Of a stretch of 25,729 nucleotides of DNA, positions 1-8,925 are shown in pieces. This DNA comes from Muribaculaceae bacterium. GTDB lineage: Bacteria > Bacteroidota > Bacteroidia > Bacteroidales > Muribaculaceae. The stretch lies in the NCBI GenBank assembly GCA_021443235.1, contig JABUUJ010000003.1, positions 120,115-145,843 on the forward strand. Reading direction: 5' to 3'. The translations under genes were made by a program, and so were the position numbers. Under the pieces are notes generated by a model. That model worked only from the letters and a program-made list of their open reading frames with translations, had not been told where the DNA came from and made no database searches. Numbering within the stretch: position 1 is the first letter of the stretch; each line of letters begins with the position of its first letter.

Positions 1-1
1 C

Positions 2-2611
2 ATCGGCCAGCATGGCAAGCTCAACCCCTATATCACAGGCTCGGGCACCATCAAGACCGCCAAGCTCGATTACTTCATCATCAGCTACACCAAGCACAAC
101 ACCATTGAGGAAGGCTGCGACAACCAGAACGAGATGTACTTTGTCTCGCCCAGCACCAGCGACTGCTATGTGATGCCCGGCGCGAGCGCCCAGACCATCG
201 TGTGGAACGTCGACTCGCCCTCCTCGCCCATCCAGTACATCATCTCGCCCACCCTCAACAGTGAGCAGGAAATCATAGGCTACGACTTCACTCCGCGCAA
301 AGGCAGCACCATCGCCTCGACCGAGTTTATCGCCTTCAACCCCGAGATGACACTCAAGAAAATCGCCTCCTACGAGGTTATCGACAACCAGGACCTGCAC
401 GCTACGCCAGTGCCCGACATGCTCATCATCACCAACAAGGAGTTTATTGAGCAGGCACAGCGCATCGCACAGCTGCACAAGGATGTCGACGGCATGGATG
501 TTGCCGTGGTCGACCAGGAGCAGGTGTTCAACGAGTTCTCAAGCGGCGCCCCCGACGCTATGGCCTATCGCCTGATGTGCAAGATGCTCTTTGACCGCAA
601 CAAGACCAAGTTCAAGAACTTGCTGCTGCTGGGTCCCGGCTCGTTTGACAACCGCGGCATCACCACCGGCAAGCCCAACCGCATACTCACCTATCAGAGC
701 GACAACAGCTTCCACCACGAGGGCACCTTTGTGAGCGACGACTTCTTCGTGCTGCTCGAAGACGGCTCGGGGCAGGCATCATCGCTCTACAGCAACAAGC
801 TGAGCATCGGCGTGGGACGTTACACATCGAACAACGCCGCCGAGGCAAGCAACGACATTGACAAGCTCATCAAGTATGTATCACTGCCCGACTACGGCGC
901 ATGGCGCAACGACGTGCTCATCACCGCCGACACTGGCGACGACGACACACACATGTACGAGGCCGAGGGCGTGAGCAACCTCATCGAGACCACCGCCAAG
1001 ACACAGATGACTCAAAACAAGGCCTATGTGGACATGTTCAGCTACTCGGTGCTCGACAAAACAACCTCGAGCGAGGCACGCGCACGCATGGCCCAATATC
1101 TGCAGGACGGACAGTACTTTGCCACCTACGTGGGCCACGCCGGCCCCTTGGCATTCACCAAGAGCAAGATGTGGACATCGACACTGGCACAGAACACATC
1201 CTATCCCCACCTGCCCATCCTCACCACAGCATGCTGCGAGGTGGCACGCTTCGACAGCGACGAGCGCGGCATCGCCGACCACATGTTCCACAAAACCGAT
1301 GGCGGATGCATCGCCATGGTGGCATCACCGCGCCAAACCATCAACTCGGAGAACGAGCAGATGAACCGCGGCTTTGCCAACGCAGTGTTCAGCTACAGCG
1401 CCAACAAGAAGATGCCAACACTGGGCGAGGCCTACATGACAATGAAAAACAACTTCGGATACTCGACCACAGGCAACTACAACAAGCTCACCTACGTCTT
1501 GATAGGCGACCCCGCCATCAAGGTCAACTATCCCAAGCCATTCTTTGAGGTGCTCACCATCAACGGCGACAGCGTGTCGGCAATTCAGACCGCCGCACTC
1601 GCACCCATGCAGGCCATCACCGTCACCGCACAGGTCAACAAGGCCGACGGCTCGGGCATCGACAGCGACTTTAACGGCGACGCCACACTCACGCTCTACG
1701 ACGTGAAGCGCCTGCTCAAAACCGTGACCATCACCGGACGCAGCCCGCTTGACATATATTATCCGCGCGACGTGCTCGCACGCGTTCAAGGTCGCGTCGA
1801 GAACGGCCTGTTCAGCGGCACAGTGATAATTCCGCGCCACACCAAGGGCCTGTATGAGAACGCCATGATACGCGTTTATGCCCACAAGGACAATAGCGAC
1901 GAGATGGTTAACGGAAGCTTCGACAAGATGAGAATCGACCAGTATGACGACTCGACCGCCATCGTCGACGACCAGGCCCCCGCAATCACCACAATGTTCA
2001 TGAACGAGGAGACCACATTTGCCGAGGGCGCCGTGGTTCCCGCCAACTCTACCCTGTATATCACCGCGACCGACGACTATGGCCTCAACACCCAGAGCGC
2101 GTCGATGGGCAACTGCATGAAGCTGTTGCTCGACGGTGGCAAGACATCCTACTCAATGGTTAGGACCTTTGCCGTGGCTCGCAACGATGGTCGCGACCTG
2201 AGCATAGCATTCCCCGTCAACGGCCTCGCCGAGGGCAACCACACCCTCACGTTCACCGTCTTTGACGTTGCCGGCAACTCGGCAAGTCGCACCATCTCGT
2301 TTGTAGTGAGTGGCGCGCGCGACGTCGAGCTCAACGCACAGGAGATGCTTGCCATCGACCAAGCCACATTCAGCATCGCCGAGAGCGACCAGGCAACATG
2401 CCCCTCGATGAATATCAAGGTCACCGACGCGCAAGGCCACATCGTGTGGAACACCACCACCTCGACCTGGCCTGTGACCTGGGATCTTACCGATGCCAGC
2501 GGCGAGCGCGTGAAGCCCGGCCTGTATAAGTACTTTGGCAACTATGACTCGGGCGCAAGCTATGGCGGCACCGGCATAGGCGACCTTATCGTCATCGACA
2601 AGAGACAGTAA
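2..2611 (+). CDS. PorU-like C25 cysteine peptidase (T9SS sortase family), 5' truncated by window edge
   Basis: The reading frame is open from base 2, so this is the C-terminal 869 residues of a longer protein; the methionine at base 134 is internal. Seen: a gingipain-type (C25) catalytic region with His in GHAG (codon 1136) and the second Cys of TACCEVARFD (codon 1235), 33 residues apart as in the next gene. The tail holds Ig-like beta domains and ends in a FlgD/PorU-type module (pattern WDLTDASGERVKPGLYKY). Known: PorU is the T9SS outer-membrane sortase that cleaves cargo C-terminal domains and attaches anionic LPS. The whole length aligns with the downstream gene, so the two are tandem paralogues. 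It could be the true PorU or a diverged copy; the missing N-terminus (signal peptide, propeptide-like domain) cannot be judged. The family call is firm and the sortase role is inferred. Confidence 0.85.
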   Translation: MGQHGKLNPYITGSGTIKTAKLDYFIISYTKHNTIEEGCDNQNEMYFVSPSTSDCYVMPGASAQTIVWNVDSPSSPIQYIISPTLNSEQEIIGYDFTPRKGSTIASTEFIAFNPEMTLKKIASYEVIDNQDLHATPVPDMLIITNKEFIEQAQRIAQLHKDVDGMDVAVVDQEQVFNEFSSGAPDAMAYRLMCKMLFDRNKTKFKNLLLLGPGSFDNRGITTGKPNRILTYQSDNSFHHEGTFVSDDFFVLLEDGSGQASSLYSNKLSIGVGRYTSNNAAEASNDIDKLIKYVSLPDYGAWRNDVLITADTGDDDTHMYEAEGVSNLIETTAKTQMTQNKAYVDMFSYSVLDKTTSSEARARMAQYLQDGQYFATYVGHAGPLAFTKSKMWTSTLAQNTSYPHLPILTTACCEVARFDSDERGIADHMFHKTDGGCIAMVASPRQTINSENEQMNRGFANAVFSYSANKKMPTLGEAYMTMKNNFGYSTTGNYNKLTYVLIGDPAIKVNYPKPFFEVLTINGDSVSAIQTAALAPMQAITVTAQVNKADGSGIDSDFNGDATLTLYDVKRLLKTVTITGRSPLDIYYPRDVLARVQGRVENGLFSGTVIIPRHTKGLYENAMIRVYAHKDNSDEMVNGSFDKMRIDQYDDSTAIVDDQAPAITTMFMNEETTFAEGAVVPANSTLYITATDDYGLNTQSASMGNCMKLLLDGGKTSYSMVRTFAVARNDGRDLSIAFPVNGLAEGNHTLTFTVFDVAGNSASRTISFVVSGARDVELNAQEMLAIDQATFSIAESDQATCPSMNIKVTDAQGHIVWNTTTSTWPVTWDLTDASGERVKPGLYKYFGNYDSGASYGGTGIGDLIVIDKRQ

Positions 2612-2674
2612 TTTATTAAAGTTTAGAGTTTATTGTTTATAGTTTAGAGATTTTTTCGCTGAGGCGCTTAGGTG
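2612..2674 (-). repeat. Intergenic composite repeat, copy 1 (inverted relative to copy near 16550)
   Basis: Read on the minus strand this spacer gives CACCTAAG-CGCCTCAG-CG, then a run of A and a string of TCTAAACTATAAACAATAAAC-like units. The same order of an 8-mer array, AAAAAATC and AAACAATA-like units is found on the plus strand at 16549-16663. It also contains the spurious GTG at 2672 that would extend the next gene. Confidence 0.65.
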
Positions 2675-2722
2675 CCGGGCAACTATAAACTGAAATTCGC
2701 GCCTTACACATTATATATAATA

Positions 2723-5700
2723 ATGAAATCGCTATTACACAACCTGCGCATTGCCGCTGTGTCGCTGGCGTGCCTCGCGGCACCACTCAGCGCGCTTGCG
2801 TTCCCACAATCTAAGTATGCAACACAGTCGCAGCTTGCGAGCGGCCGATGGGTGAAAATCGCCGTCGCCGCCGATGGCGTCTATGAGCTCACCCAGCAGG
2901 AACTGCAGGAGATGGGATTCACCGACATCGACAAGGTGCGCGTGTGGGGGCAAGGCGGCCATGCCATCAGCGAGACGCTCAACGGCAGCGCCATCGACGA
3001 CCTGCAGCAAGTGAGCAGCACGGTGATAAACGGCAAGTTGTGTTTCTATGGCAAAGGACCGGTGGGATTGTCAACAACAGGCAACCTGTCGACATTCAGC
3101 ATCTTTACACGCTCGCTAAACGTATATTCCACAATGGGCTACTACTTCCTGAGCGAGGTAGGCAACAAGTGCGAGGTGCCCATCGTGGGCAAGCAAGAGC
3201 AAGGCGAGGGCACACAGGTGCGCGACACCAGCTGCGACTACTTCTATCACGAGGTCGACAGCTACTCCTATGGCCGCAGCGGCAAGGATATGCTGGGCGA
3301 GAACCTAACCAAAGGCGGCACCGTCGACTTTACCCTGCCGCAGGTGGCCGATAGCTCGGTCGTGGTGAGCACCACAGTGGGTGCCAAGACATCGGGCGGC
3401 GATGTGAATGTAATTGTGCGCATCGGCTCGCACGGCACCTCTACTTATGTTCCCTTTGACGAATCAAGCACCCGCATCGCCAAGCCCATAAAGACATTCA
3501 ACTATTACAACTCCTGTTCACCCATTGCGCAGGTCCGTCTAAGTATTCTGCCCGATGTAGGAAGAGCGTACTATACATTTGGAAGTAATGGTGGCTCGCT
3601 TGTGCAAGCCAATCTTGACTTCCTCATCATCTCCTACAAGCGCCGCAACATCATCGACGCCAGCGAACAGGGGCAAATGAGGATGGCATTTCCCACAATC
3701 GAGAACGGCGACCTCATCACCCTCCCAGGCGCCGCTCCCACAACTGTTGTGTGGAACGTCACCAAGCCCGAGGCACCAGTGGGCTACGAGCTCACGTCGC
3801 AAGAAAAAGGGCTTGCGATGTCGCCATTGAGCAGCAGCACTCCAAGCATGTGGGTGGCATTTGACCCTGCCAAGACACTGATGAAAATATCAAGCTATCA
3901 GGCCATTGACAACCAGAACCTGCACGGAATGCCCACCCCGGGAATGCTCATCATCACCAACAAGACATTCCTTGAGCAGGCCCAGCGCATCGCGCAGATG
4001 CACGCCACGCTGGGCGACGTCGAGGTGGCGGTTGTCGACCAGGAGCAAGTGTTCAACGAGTTCTCCAGCGGCACCCCCGACGCCATGGCCTATCGCCTGA
4101 TGTGCAAGATGCTCTACGACCGCGACAAGACCAAGTTCAAGTATCTGCTGCTTGTGGGCGAAGGGTCTTACGACAACCGCGGCTTGTCGAGCGCCAAGCC
4201 TAACCGCATTCTCACCTATCAGACCGACAACAGCATCAACGAGGACTACTCCTACACGACCGACGATTTCTTTGCCATGCTCGACGACGAGACCAGCTTC
4301 AAGGTCGACAAGGCAATGGTGCGGCTGGGAGTGGGACGCATCCCCTCGGCCACCGTCGACGAGGCGCGCAGCGACATTGACAAGCTCGTCAACTACGTCC
4401 TCAACCCCGACTACGGTGTGTGGCGCAACAACACCTTCTACTCGGCCGAGACCGGCGACAACGACATGCACCAGGCACAGGCCGAGCTCATGACCACCAC
4501 CGTAGCGTCAACGCTGAAAACGGCATTTGAGCTCAACAAGGTATATATCGATATGTTCCCGCGTGCGGTCAACGAAACCGCAGTCTCCACAGTCACCGAT
4601 CGCACCTCGAGCGAGGCACGGCGCGCCCTGGTGGCGTTGCTCAACCGCGGACAATTCTACGGCACCTACATAGGTCATGCGGGGCACCGCAACCTCACAA
4701 CCAGCCGTCTGTGGACCAACACCGACGCAAGCACGGTCACCTACGAGCGACTGCCCATCTTCATGAGCGCATGTTGCGACGTGGCGCGCTACGACAGCGA
4801 CCAGCGAGGCATATGCGAGCACATGTTCCACAACCCCAAGGGCGGAGCCATCGCACTGCTTACCTCAACACGCGAGGTGTATGCCAACAGCAACGACCAG
4901 CTCAACCAGGCGTGGACCAAGGCGCTCTTCAACTACAGCTCCACTGGCTCGCTCACCACCTTGGGCGAGGCCTACATGAAGGCCAAGCAGTCGTTTGGCA
5001 GCACAACGAGCAACCCCAACAAACTTAAGTTTGCCCTCTTTGGCGACCCGGCGATGAAGGTCAACTATCCCCGCCCGCTCATCAGCCTAACCGAGGTCAA
5101 CGGCACAGCCATTACCACAGAGAGCAACGTCACAATCAACCCGCTTGAGCCCGTCACCGTCAAGGCGCAAGTGAAAAAGCCCAACGGCAACCTCGACGAC
5201 ACCTTCACTGGCGACGCCACCCTCACCATCTATGACAAGCAAGTGCTGCTCAAAAGCACCACCTATAACGGCAAGGCGGTGTCGATCTACTACCCTCGCG
5301 ACATCCTCGTGCAAGTGCAAGGACGCGTTGAGAACGGCTTGTTTACAGGCACAGCCATCTTGCCGCGCTACACACGCGCGGTCAACGAGGACGCCGAGCT
5401 GCGCATCTATGCCCACAAAGACGGCACCGACGAGATGGTCAACTGCACCTTCTCGGGCATCACGATAGGAAGGCACAACGCCGCTACCGCTATTGCCGAC
5501 AACCAGCCGCCCAGCATCGTCAAGATGTATCTCAACGACGAGGAAACCACAGTCGATGGAGCCGTCGTGCCAGCCAACTCCACCCTCTACATCCAGGCTA
5601 CCGACGACTACGGCATCAACAACCAGTCGATGACGATGGGCAACAACACACGCCTCGTGCTCGACGGCGGCAAGGTGAACTATGACCTCGTGGGGCAATA

Positions 5701-6151
5701 CACCACACTCACCGACAACGGACGCACCCTCAACGTGGCATTCCCCATGAGCGCGCTCAGCGAGGGAGAGCACTCGCTGTCCTTCACCGTGCACGACGTG
5801 GCAGGCAACTCGGCTCAGCGCACCATCTCGTTCAGCGTGGGCAACACCGCCGCCATCAAGCTCACTGTGGAGGAGGTGCCGGCAATCGACACAGCAACCA
5901 TCAACGCCACCAGCACGCTCGATGCTATGCCCGCCATCAACCTCAAGGTCACCGATGCGCTGGGCAACATCGTGTGGACACGCACCACCAGCTCGTTCCC
6001 AGTGACGTGGAACCTGACCGACAACAACGGCGCGCGCGTCAAGGGAGGCCTTTATAAGGTGTATGGCACCTGCGACGACGACGGCACCCCCGCCACTATC
6101 CATGCTGGCACCAATGTCGCACCCATCACCGTCATCACCCCTCTAAAGTAA
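2723..6151 (+). CDS. porU: PorU-like C25 cysteine peptidase (T9SS sortase family), full-length tandem paralogue
   Basis: A 1142-residue protein, close to the usual PorU length. The ATG at 2723 is chosen over the upstream GTG (2672) because it starts directly at a Sec signal peptide (MKSLLHNLRIAAVSLACLAA, cut near ALAF), whereas the extra 17 codons lie in a repeat. Residues about 30-110 match the PorU N-terminal pattern (WVKIAVAADGVYELTQQEL, then a GQGGHAISE-type turn). The C25 region spans about 390-760, with catalytic His652 (GHAG) and Cys685 (second Cys of SACCDVARYD). The spacing of 33 is the same as I recall for P. gingivalis PorU (Cys690). Two or more beta domains and a FlgD-like end module follow. 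Known role: outer-membrane protease/transpeptidase of the type IX system. The gene starts 112 bp after its paralogue and ends 21 bp before an LtaS-like gene. No promoter is visible in the gap, so co-transcription is likely. Which copy is the working sortase cannot be told. Confidence 0.85.
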   Translation: MKSLLHNLRIAAVSLACLAAPLSALAFPQSKYATQSQLASGRWVKIAVAADGVYELTQQELQEMGFTDIDKVRVWGQGGHAISETLNGSAIDDLQQVSSTVINGKLCFYGKGPVGLSTTGNLSTFSIFTRSLNVYSTMGYYFLSEVGNKCEVPIVGKQEQGEGTQVRDTSCDYFYHEVDSYSYGRSGKDMLGENLTKGGTVDFTLPQVADSSVVVSTTVGAKTSGGDVNVIVRIGSHGTSTYVPFDESSTRIAKPIKTFNYYNSCSPIAQVRLSILPDVGRAYYTFGSNGGSLVQANLDFLIISYKRRNIIDASEQGQMRMAFPTIENGDLITLPGAAPTTVVWNVTKPEAPVGYELTSQEKGLAMSPLSSSTPSMWVAFDPAKTLMKISSYQAIDNQNLHGMPTPGMLIITNKTFLEQAQRIAQMHATLGDVEVAVVDQEQVFNEFSSGTPDAMAYRLMCKMLYDRDKTKFKYLLLVGEGSYDNRGLSSAKPNRILTYQTDNSINEDYSYTTDDFFAMLDDETSFKVDKAMVRLGVGRIPSATVDEARSDIDKLVNYVLNPDYGVWRNNTFYSAETGDNDMHQAQAELMTTTVASTLKTAFELNKVYIDMFPRAVNETAVSTVTDRTSSEARRALVALLNRGQFYGTYIGHAGHRNLTTSRLWTNTDASTVTYERLPIFMSACCDVARYDSDQRGICEHMFHNPKGGAIALLTSTREVYANSNDQLNQAWTKALFNYSSTGSLTTLGEAYMKAKQSFGSTTSNPNKLKFALFGDPAMKVNYPRPLISLTEVNGTAITTESNVTINPLEPVTVKAQVKKPNGNLDDTFTGDATLTIYDKQVLLKSTTYNGKAVSIYYPRDILVQVQGRVENGLFTGTAILPRYTRAVNEDAELRIYAHKDGTDEMVNCTFSGITIGRHNAATAIADNQPPSIVKMYLNDEETTVDGAVVPANSTLYIQATDDYGINNQSMTMGNNTRLVLDGGKVNYDLVGQYTTLTDNGRTLNVAFPMSALSEGEHSLSFTVHDVAGNSAQRTISFSVGNTAAIKLTVEEVPAIDTATINATSTLDAMPAINLKVTDALGNIVWTRTTSSFPVTWNLTDNNGARVKGGLYKVYGTCDDDGTPATIHAGTNVAPITVITPLK

Positions 6152-6172
6152 CCCTGCGGTTGCAAGTTGGCA

Positions 6173-7819
6173 ATGAAGATTGCTAAATATATAGATATCA
6201 CCTACCTACTGACACTTTTAATCACTGCATTAATAGTGTTTATATTCGGGCTGACTATAGATTTTAACGCTATAGTCAAGCCCACCTACTATGTGCGATG
6301 CATTATGGACGGCTCGATAATCGCGCTGCCCGTGCTGCTTGCGTGGGCAAGCCTGAAAAAGCCGCTGGCTATCGCCATTAATGTCGCCCTGGTGCCGTTT
6401 CTGCTCGTCAACTACAGCTATGCTACGTTTTTTGGCAACTTCGTGCCGCTCAGCAGCTATTTGATGGTTGAGAACGTCAACAGCCTGCTTTTTGACAACT
6501 TCATATATTCAGTGAAATACTGCTGGCTCATCGTGTTGCCCTTGCCGCTCCTTTTCTTTGTCAAGAAAGGGAAAGCCTGCCGGATCTGGCCCATTCTGCT
6601 TGTCGCAGTAGTGGCGTTGAACGCCGCGTTCATAGCACTTGAAATATATATAGCCAACCGCGCCCTGAAGAGCAAAGGGCTTCCCACATATAACAGATAT
6701 ACTGATATTGAATTCTACAATATTGACACTGACTTGATTGTTGCTAATGGACTGATTCCCTATATGTGGATTTATTTCTGCCAACAATTGGATTATACGG
6801 TTCATTACGACTACACAAGCATCGATACGTCGCTACTTCCTAATGGCCACGACGACAACAACTATGCCTTTGCCAAAGGGAAAAACCTTATTATCATCTT
6901 CGTAGAGTCGCTCAACAGCACTCTCATCAACTACAAGATAGGCGGCAACGAGGTGTGCCCCAACCTTAACCAGATGTTTAACGACACCGCCAGCATCTCG
7001 GCCATTGTCAAGCCACAGGTACAATTGGGCAGGAGCAGCGACGCCCACTTTATAGTCAACACTGGCCTCTTGCCTCTTCACGACAAATTCACCTCCAAAG
7101 CAATAGGGCCAATGCCGTCAATTGTCAAGGCCCTTAGCAGTTACTCGTCGTTTGTGGCAACCACCGACGAAAAAAACTTATGGTACCAACATGCCACTTC
7201 AAAGTTTTATGGTTACCAGGAGAATTACTATGCCGAACGACTGAACGACGAATATGGCATAACACATCTGCTCGACAAGGAAATACTGAAATTCACGGCC
7301 AACAAGGCAATCTCGCAGCCCAAGCCATTTGTAGCGCAGGTGGTCACCATCGCCATGCACTTCCCATTCAATAGAGTGAAGGAAAAACAAGAATGGATTA
7401 TGGCGGCCGACTCGCTCGACAACGACACAAAGCGCTACCTTAACTCGGCACACTACTTCGACAACAGCCTGGGCGAGTTTATCGGCAACCTGAAAAAGAA
7501 CAACCTATATGACAACTGCGTGATTGCCATAATGGGCGACCATATCACAAATAAGGTCGGCACGACTGTTGCCAGCAGCAACACCGCAATGGTTATCCTA
7601 AATAGCCAATGCCCGGCAGGCACCCTGCCGCACCCTGTCTTTATGCGGCAAGTCGACATCTACCCCACCCTTCTCGACCTAATGGGGGTCAACCACTACC
7701 AGTGGAAAGGACTAGGGCACAGCATCTTCCGCCCCACCACGCCAAACGATGAAAGAGTCCTCGATAACCTCTCCGAGCAACTAATCCTCTCAGAATATTT
7801 CCAGCACCACACATTCTAA
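6173..7819 (+). CDS. LtaS-type membrane sulfatase-fold transferase (phosphoglycerol/phosphoethanolamine transferase-like)
   Basis: A 548-residue protein from ATG 6173; a TTG at 6167 is possible but less likely. Five hydrophobic segments (about 9-30, 43-62, 66-88, 106-125 and 134-155) precede an extracytoplasmic sulfatase-fold domain, the architecture of lipoteichoic-acid synthases. Visible active-site elements are Glu245 (FVESLNS), the nucleophile motif GRSSDAH with Ser288 where Gram-positive LtaS has Thr (GKTSDAE), His396 (AMHFPFN), and Asp456-His457 (MGDHI), the metal ligands. Known: the family moves phosphoglycerol or phosphoethanolamine groups to surface glycans or lipids. Bacteroidales have no lipoteichoic acid, so the acceptor here is unknown; a periplasmic glycan or lipid A/LPS group is an inference. 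The 21-bp gap to the porU-like gene suggests joint expression and perhaps a surface-polysaccharide role next to the sortase. The sulfatase-hydrolase alternative is less likely given the membrane topology. Confidence 0.8.
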   Translation: MKIAKYIDITYLLTLLITALIVFIFGLTIDFNAIVKPTYYVRCIMDGSIIALPVLLAWASLKKPLAIAINVALVPFLLVNYSYATFFGNFVPLSSYLMVENVNSLLFDNFIYSVKYCWLIVLPLPLLFFVKKGKACRIWPILLVAVVALNAAFIALEIYIANRALKSKGLPTYNRYTDIEFYNIDTDLIVANGLIPYMWIYFCQQLDYTVHYDYTSIDTSLLPNGHDDNNYAFAKGKNLIIIFVESLNSTLINYKIGGNEVCPNLNQMFNDTASISAIVKPQVQLGRSSDAHFIVNTGLLPLHDKFTSKAIGPMPSIVKALSSYSSFVATTDEKNLWYQHATSKFYGYQENYYAERLNDEYGITHLLDKEILKFTANKAISQPKPFVAQVVTIAMHFPFNRVKEKQEWIMAADSLDNDTKRYLNSAHYFDNSLGEFIGNLKKNNLYDNCVIAIMGDHITNKVGTTVASSNTAMVILNSQCPAGTLPHPVFMRQVDIYPTLLDLMGVNHYQWKGLGHSIFRPTTPNDERVLDNLSEQLILSEYFQHHTF

Positions 7820-7937
7820 CCCATCAATAAAACACATTGGAGTTTGTGTATATTAACAGGCCTTGAGGTGCGGCTGGGGTAAATTTTAGGGAAAAATGTG
7901 GGGGGAGAGGAAAAAATAGTGGTAAAAGTTATGGTAA

Positions 7938-7960
7938 TTGGGGAAAAAGTGTTAACTTTG
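7938..7960 (+). promoter_or_regulatory. Promoter of rplU-rpmA (Bacteroidetes -7 box)
   Basis: TAACTTTG at 7953-7960 is a full match to the Bacteroidetes -7 consensus TAnnTTTG. No TTTG lies at the usual 19-21 nt upstream; a TTG sits closer (7938-7940), so the -33 element is weak. The start point would be near 7967, leaving a leader of about 80 nt. Confidence 0.65.
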
Positions 7961-7981
7961 CACCCGCAATTTTTCCGAAAG

Positions 7982-8025
7982 GCACTAATAAGTGCTTGTG
8001 GCGCATAGCCCAAGCCGCCGTACGG
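7982..8025 (+). ncRNA. Structured leader RNA ahead of rplU, possible r-protein autoregulatory element
   Basis: Three foldable elements lie between promoter and start codon. They are GCACT-AATA-AGTGC (7982-7995), GCTTG-T-GGC-GCATA-GCC-CAAGC (7994-8015), which shares two bases with the first, and the palindrome CCGTACGG (8018-8025). Ribosomal-protein operons often carry leaders bound by their own product, and L21 leaders are known in other phyla. I do not recognise this as a named family; regulation is inferred from position and folding only. Confidence 0.4.
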
Positions 8026-8049
8026 TCCAACTTTCAATACAATTTATAA

Positions 8050-8367
8050 ATGTACGCAATTGTAGAAATTCAGGGACAGCAGTTCCGCGCCGAGGCCGGC
8101 AGGAAGCTGTATGTTCATCACCTCCCCGAGGTGAACGAGGGCGACACAGTAGAATTTGACAAGGTTCTTCTGATTGACGCCGAAGGCGCTGTAAAGGTGG
8201 GCGCTCCCACAGTTGAAGGCGCAAAGGTAGTGTGTGAGGTCATCAAGCCTCTCGTCAAGGGTGAGCACGTGATTGTTTTCAAGAAGAAACGTCGCAAAGG
8301 CTATCGCCGCTTGAACGGTCATCGCCAGCAGTTCTCTCAGGTAGTGATTAAAGAAATTATTGCTTAA
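8050..8367 (+). CDS. rplU: 50S ribosomal protein L21
   Basis: A 105-residue protein of normal length. It starts MYAIVEIQGQQFRAEAGRKL and carries the L21 core (VEFDKVLLID) and the basic C-terminal signature KKKRRKGYRRLNGHRQQFSQ in pieces. L21 binds 23S rRNA in the large subunit next to L20. The rplU-rpmA pair, 20 bp apart, is conserved in nearly all bacteria. Transcription starts at the TAACTTTG box upstream and runs through a structured leader. The call is secure. Confidence 0.98.
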   Translation: MYAIVEIQGQQFRAEAGRKLYVHHLPEVNEGDTVEFDKVLLIDAEGAVKVGAPTVEGAKVVCEVIKPLVKGEHVIVFKKKRRKGYRRLNGHRQQFSQVVIKEIIA

Positions 8368-8387
8368 CCCCCAAAATTTTATCAATT

Positions 8388-8660
8388 ATGGCACATAAAA
8401 AAGGTGTAGGTAGTTCAAAGAACGGCCGCGAGTCAGAAAGCAAACGACTTGGCGTTAAAATTTTTGGTGGTCAATTTGCAAAGGCTGGTAACATCATCCG
8501 TCGCCAGCGCGGCACAGTGCATCGTCCCGGCAAGAACGTGGGCATGGGTCGTGACCACACACTCTATGCACTCGTTGACGGCACTGTAGAGTTCCAGCAT
8601 CGCGCAGGACACACTTACATTAACGTAGTGGCTGCTCCCCAAAGCGAAGAACAGAACTAA
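8388..8660 (+). CDS. rpmA: 50S ribosomal protein L27
   Basis: A 90-residue protein beginning MAHKKGVGSSKNGRESESKR, the canonical L27 start. The core GGQFAKAGNIIRRQRGTVHR and GRDHTLYALVDG follow. L27 lies at the peptidyl-transferase centre, with its N-terminal tail near the P-site tRNA. No Firmicutes-type cleavable N-terminal extension is present. It is the second gene of the rplU-rpmA operon and is followed within 30 bp by a strong terminator. Confidence 0.98.
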   Translation: MAHKKGVGSSKNGRESESKRLGVKIFGGQFAKAGNIIRRQRGTVHRPGKNVGMGRDHTLYALVDGTVEFQHRAGHTYINVVAAPQSEEQN

Positions 8661-8689
8661 AAACCAGTAACGGTTTGACATTCACACAG

Positions 8690-8725
8690 GCGGCTTCACC
8701 CATCCACGGGCGAAGCCGCTTTTCT
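8690..8725 (+). terminator. Rho-independent terminator of rplU-rpmA
   Basis: GCGGCTTC (8690-8697) pairs with GAAGCCGC (8712-8719), with an inner CCC/GGG extension around a short loop. A T-rich run (TTTTCT) follows directly. The stem starts 30 bp past the rpmA stop codon. Confidence 0.85.
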
Positions 8726-8832
8726 ATTGTGACGAAAAGCGATATTTAGAGCCGTTTTGCTACTATTTCGGTGGCAAAAGACGGTTATAGACAACAAAAT
8801 ACACCTAAAAGGAACAAAAATGACCGAAAAAA

Positions 8833-8863
8833 TTGCGATAAGGGATTTTTTTTGCTAACTTTG
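8833..8863 (+). promoter_or_regulatory. Promoter of the secreted protein gene at 8926
   Basis: TTG at 8833-8835, a 20-nt gap, and TAACTTTG at 8856-8863 match the Bacteroidetes -33/-7 arrangement. The start point would fall near 8870, giving a leader of about 56 nt. Confidence 0.75.
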
Positions 8864-8925
8864 CAACACCCATACCCATACCGGTTGGAAGAAAGACAAC
8901 ATTACGAACTAAAACAATATTATCT

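Noticed and set aside
2672..2722. GTG start giving 17 more residues to the second PorU-like protein
   Set aside because: The stretch lies partly in an intergenic repeat and would bury the signal peptide behind a non-conserved segment.
5087..6103. 338-codon minus-strand frame opposite the PorU-like gene
   Set aside because: Same kind of shadow: Val/His/Gly/Asp-rich, no domain, fully inside a well-supported coding region.
8752..8784. Imperfect hairpin CCG-TTTTGC / GCAAAA-GA-CGG between rpmA and the next gene
   Set aside because: A short stem with a 13-nt loop and a bulge, no promoter in front of it and no T run behind it; not enough to call a small RNA or terminator.
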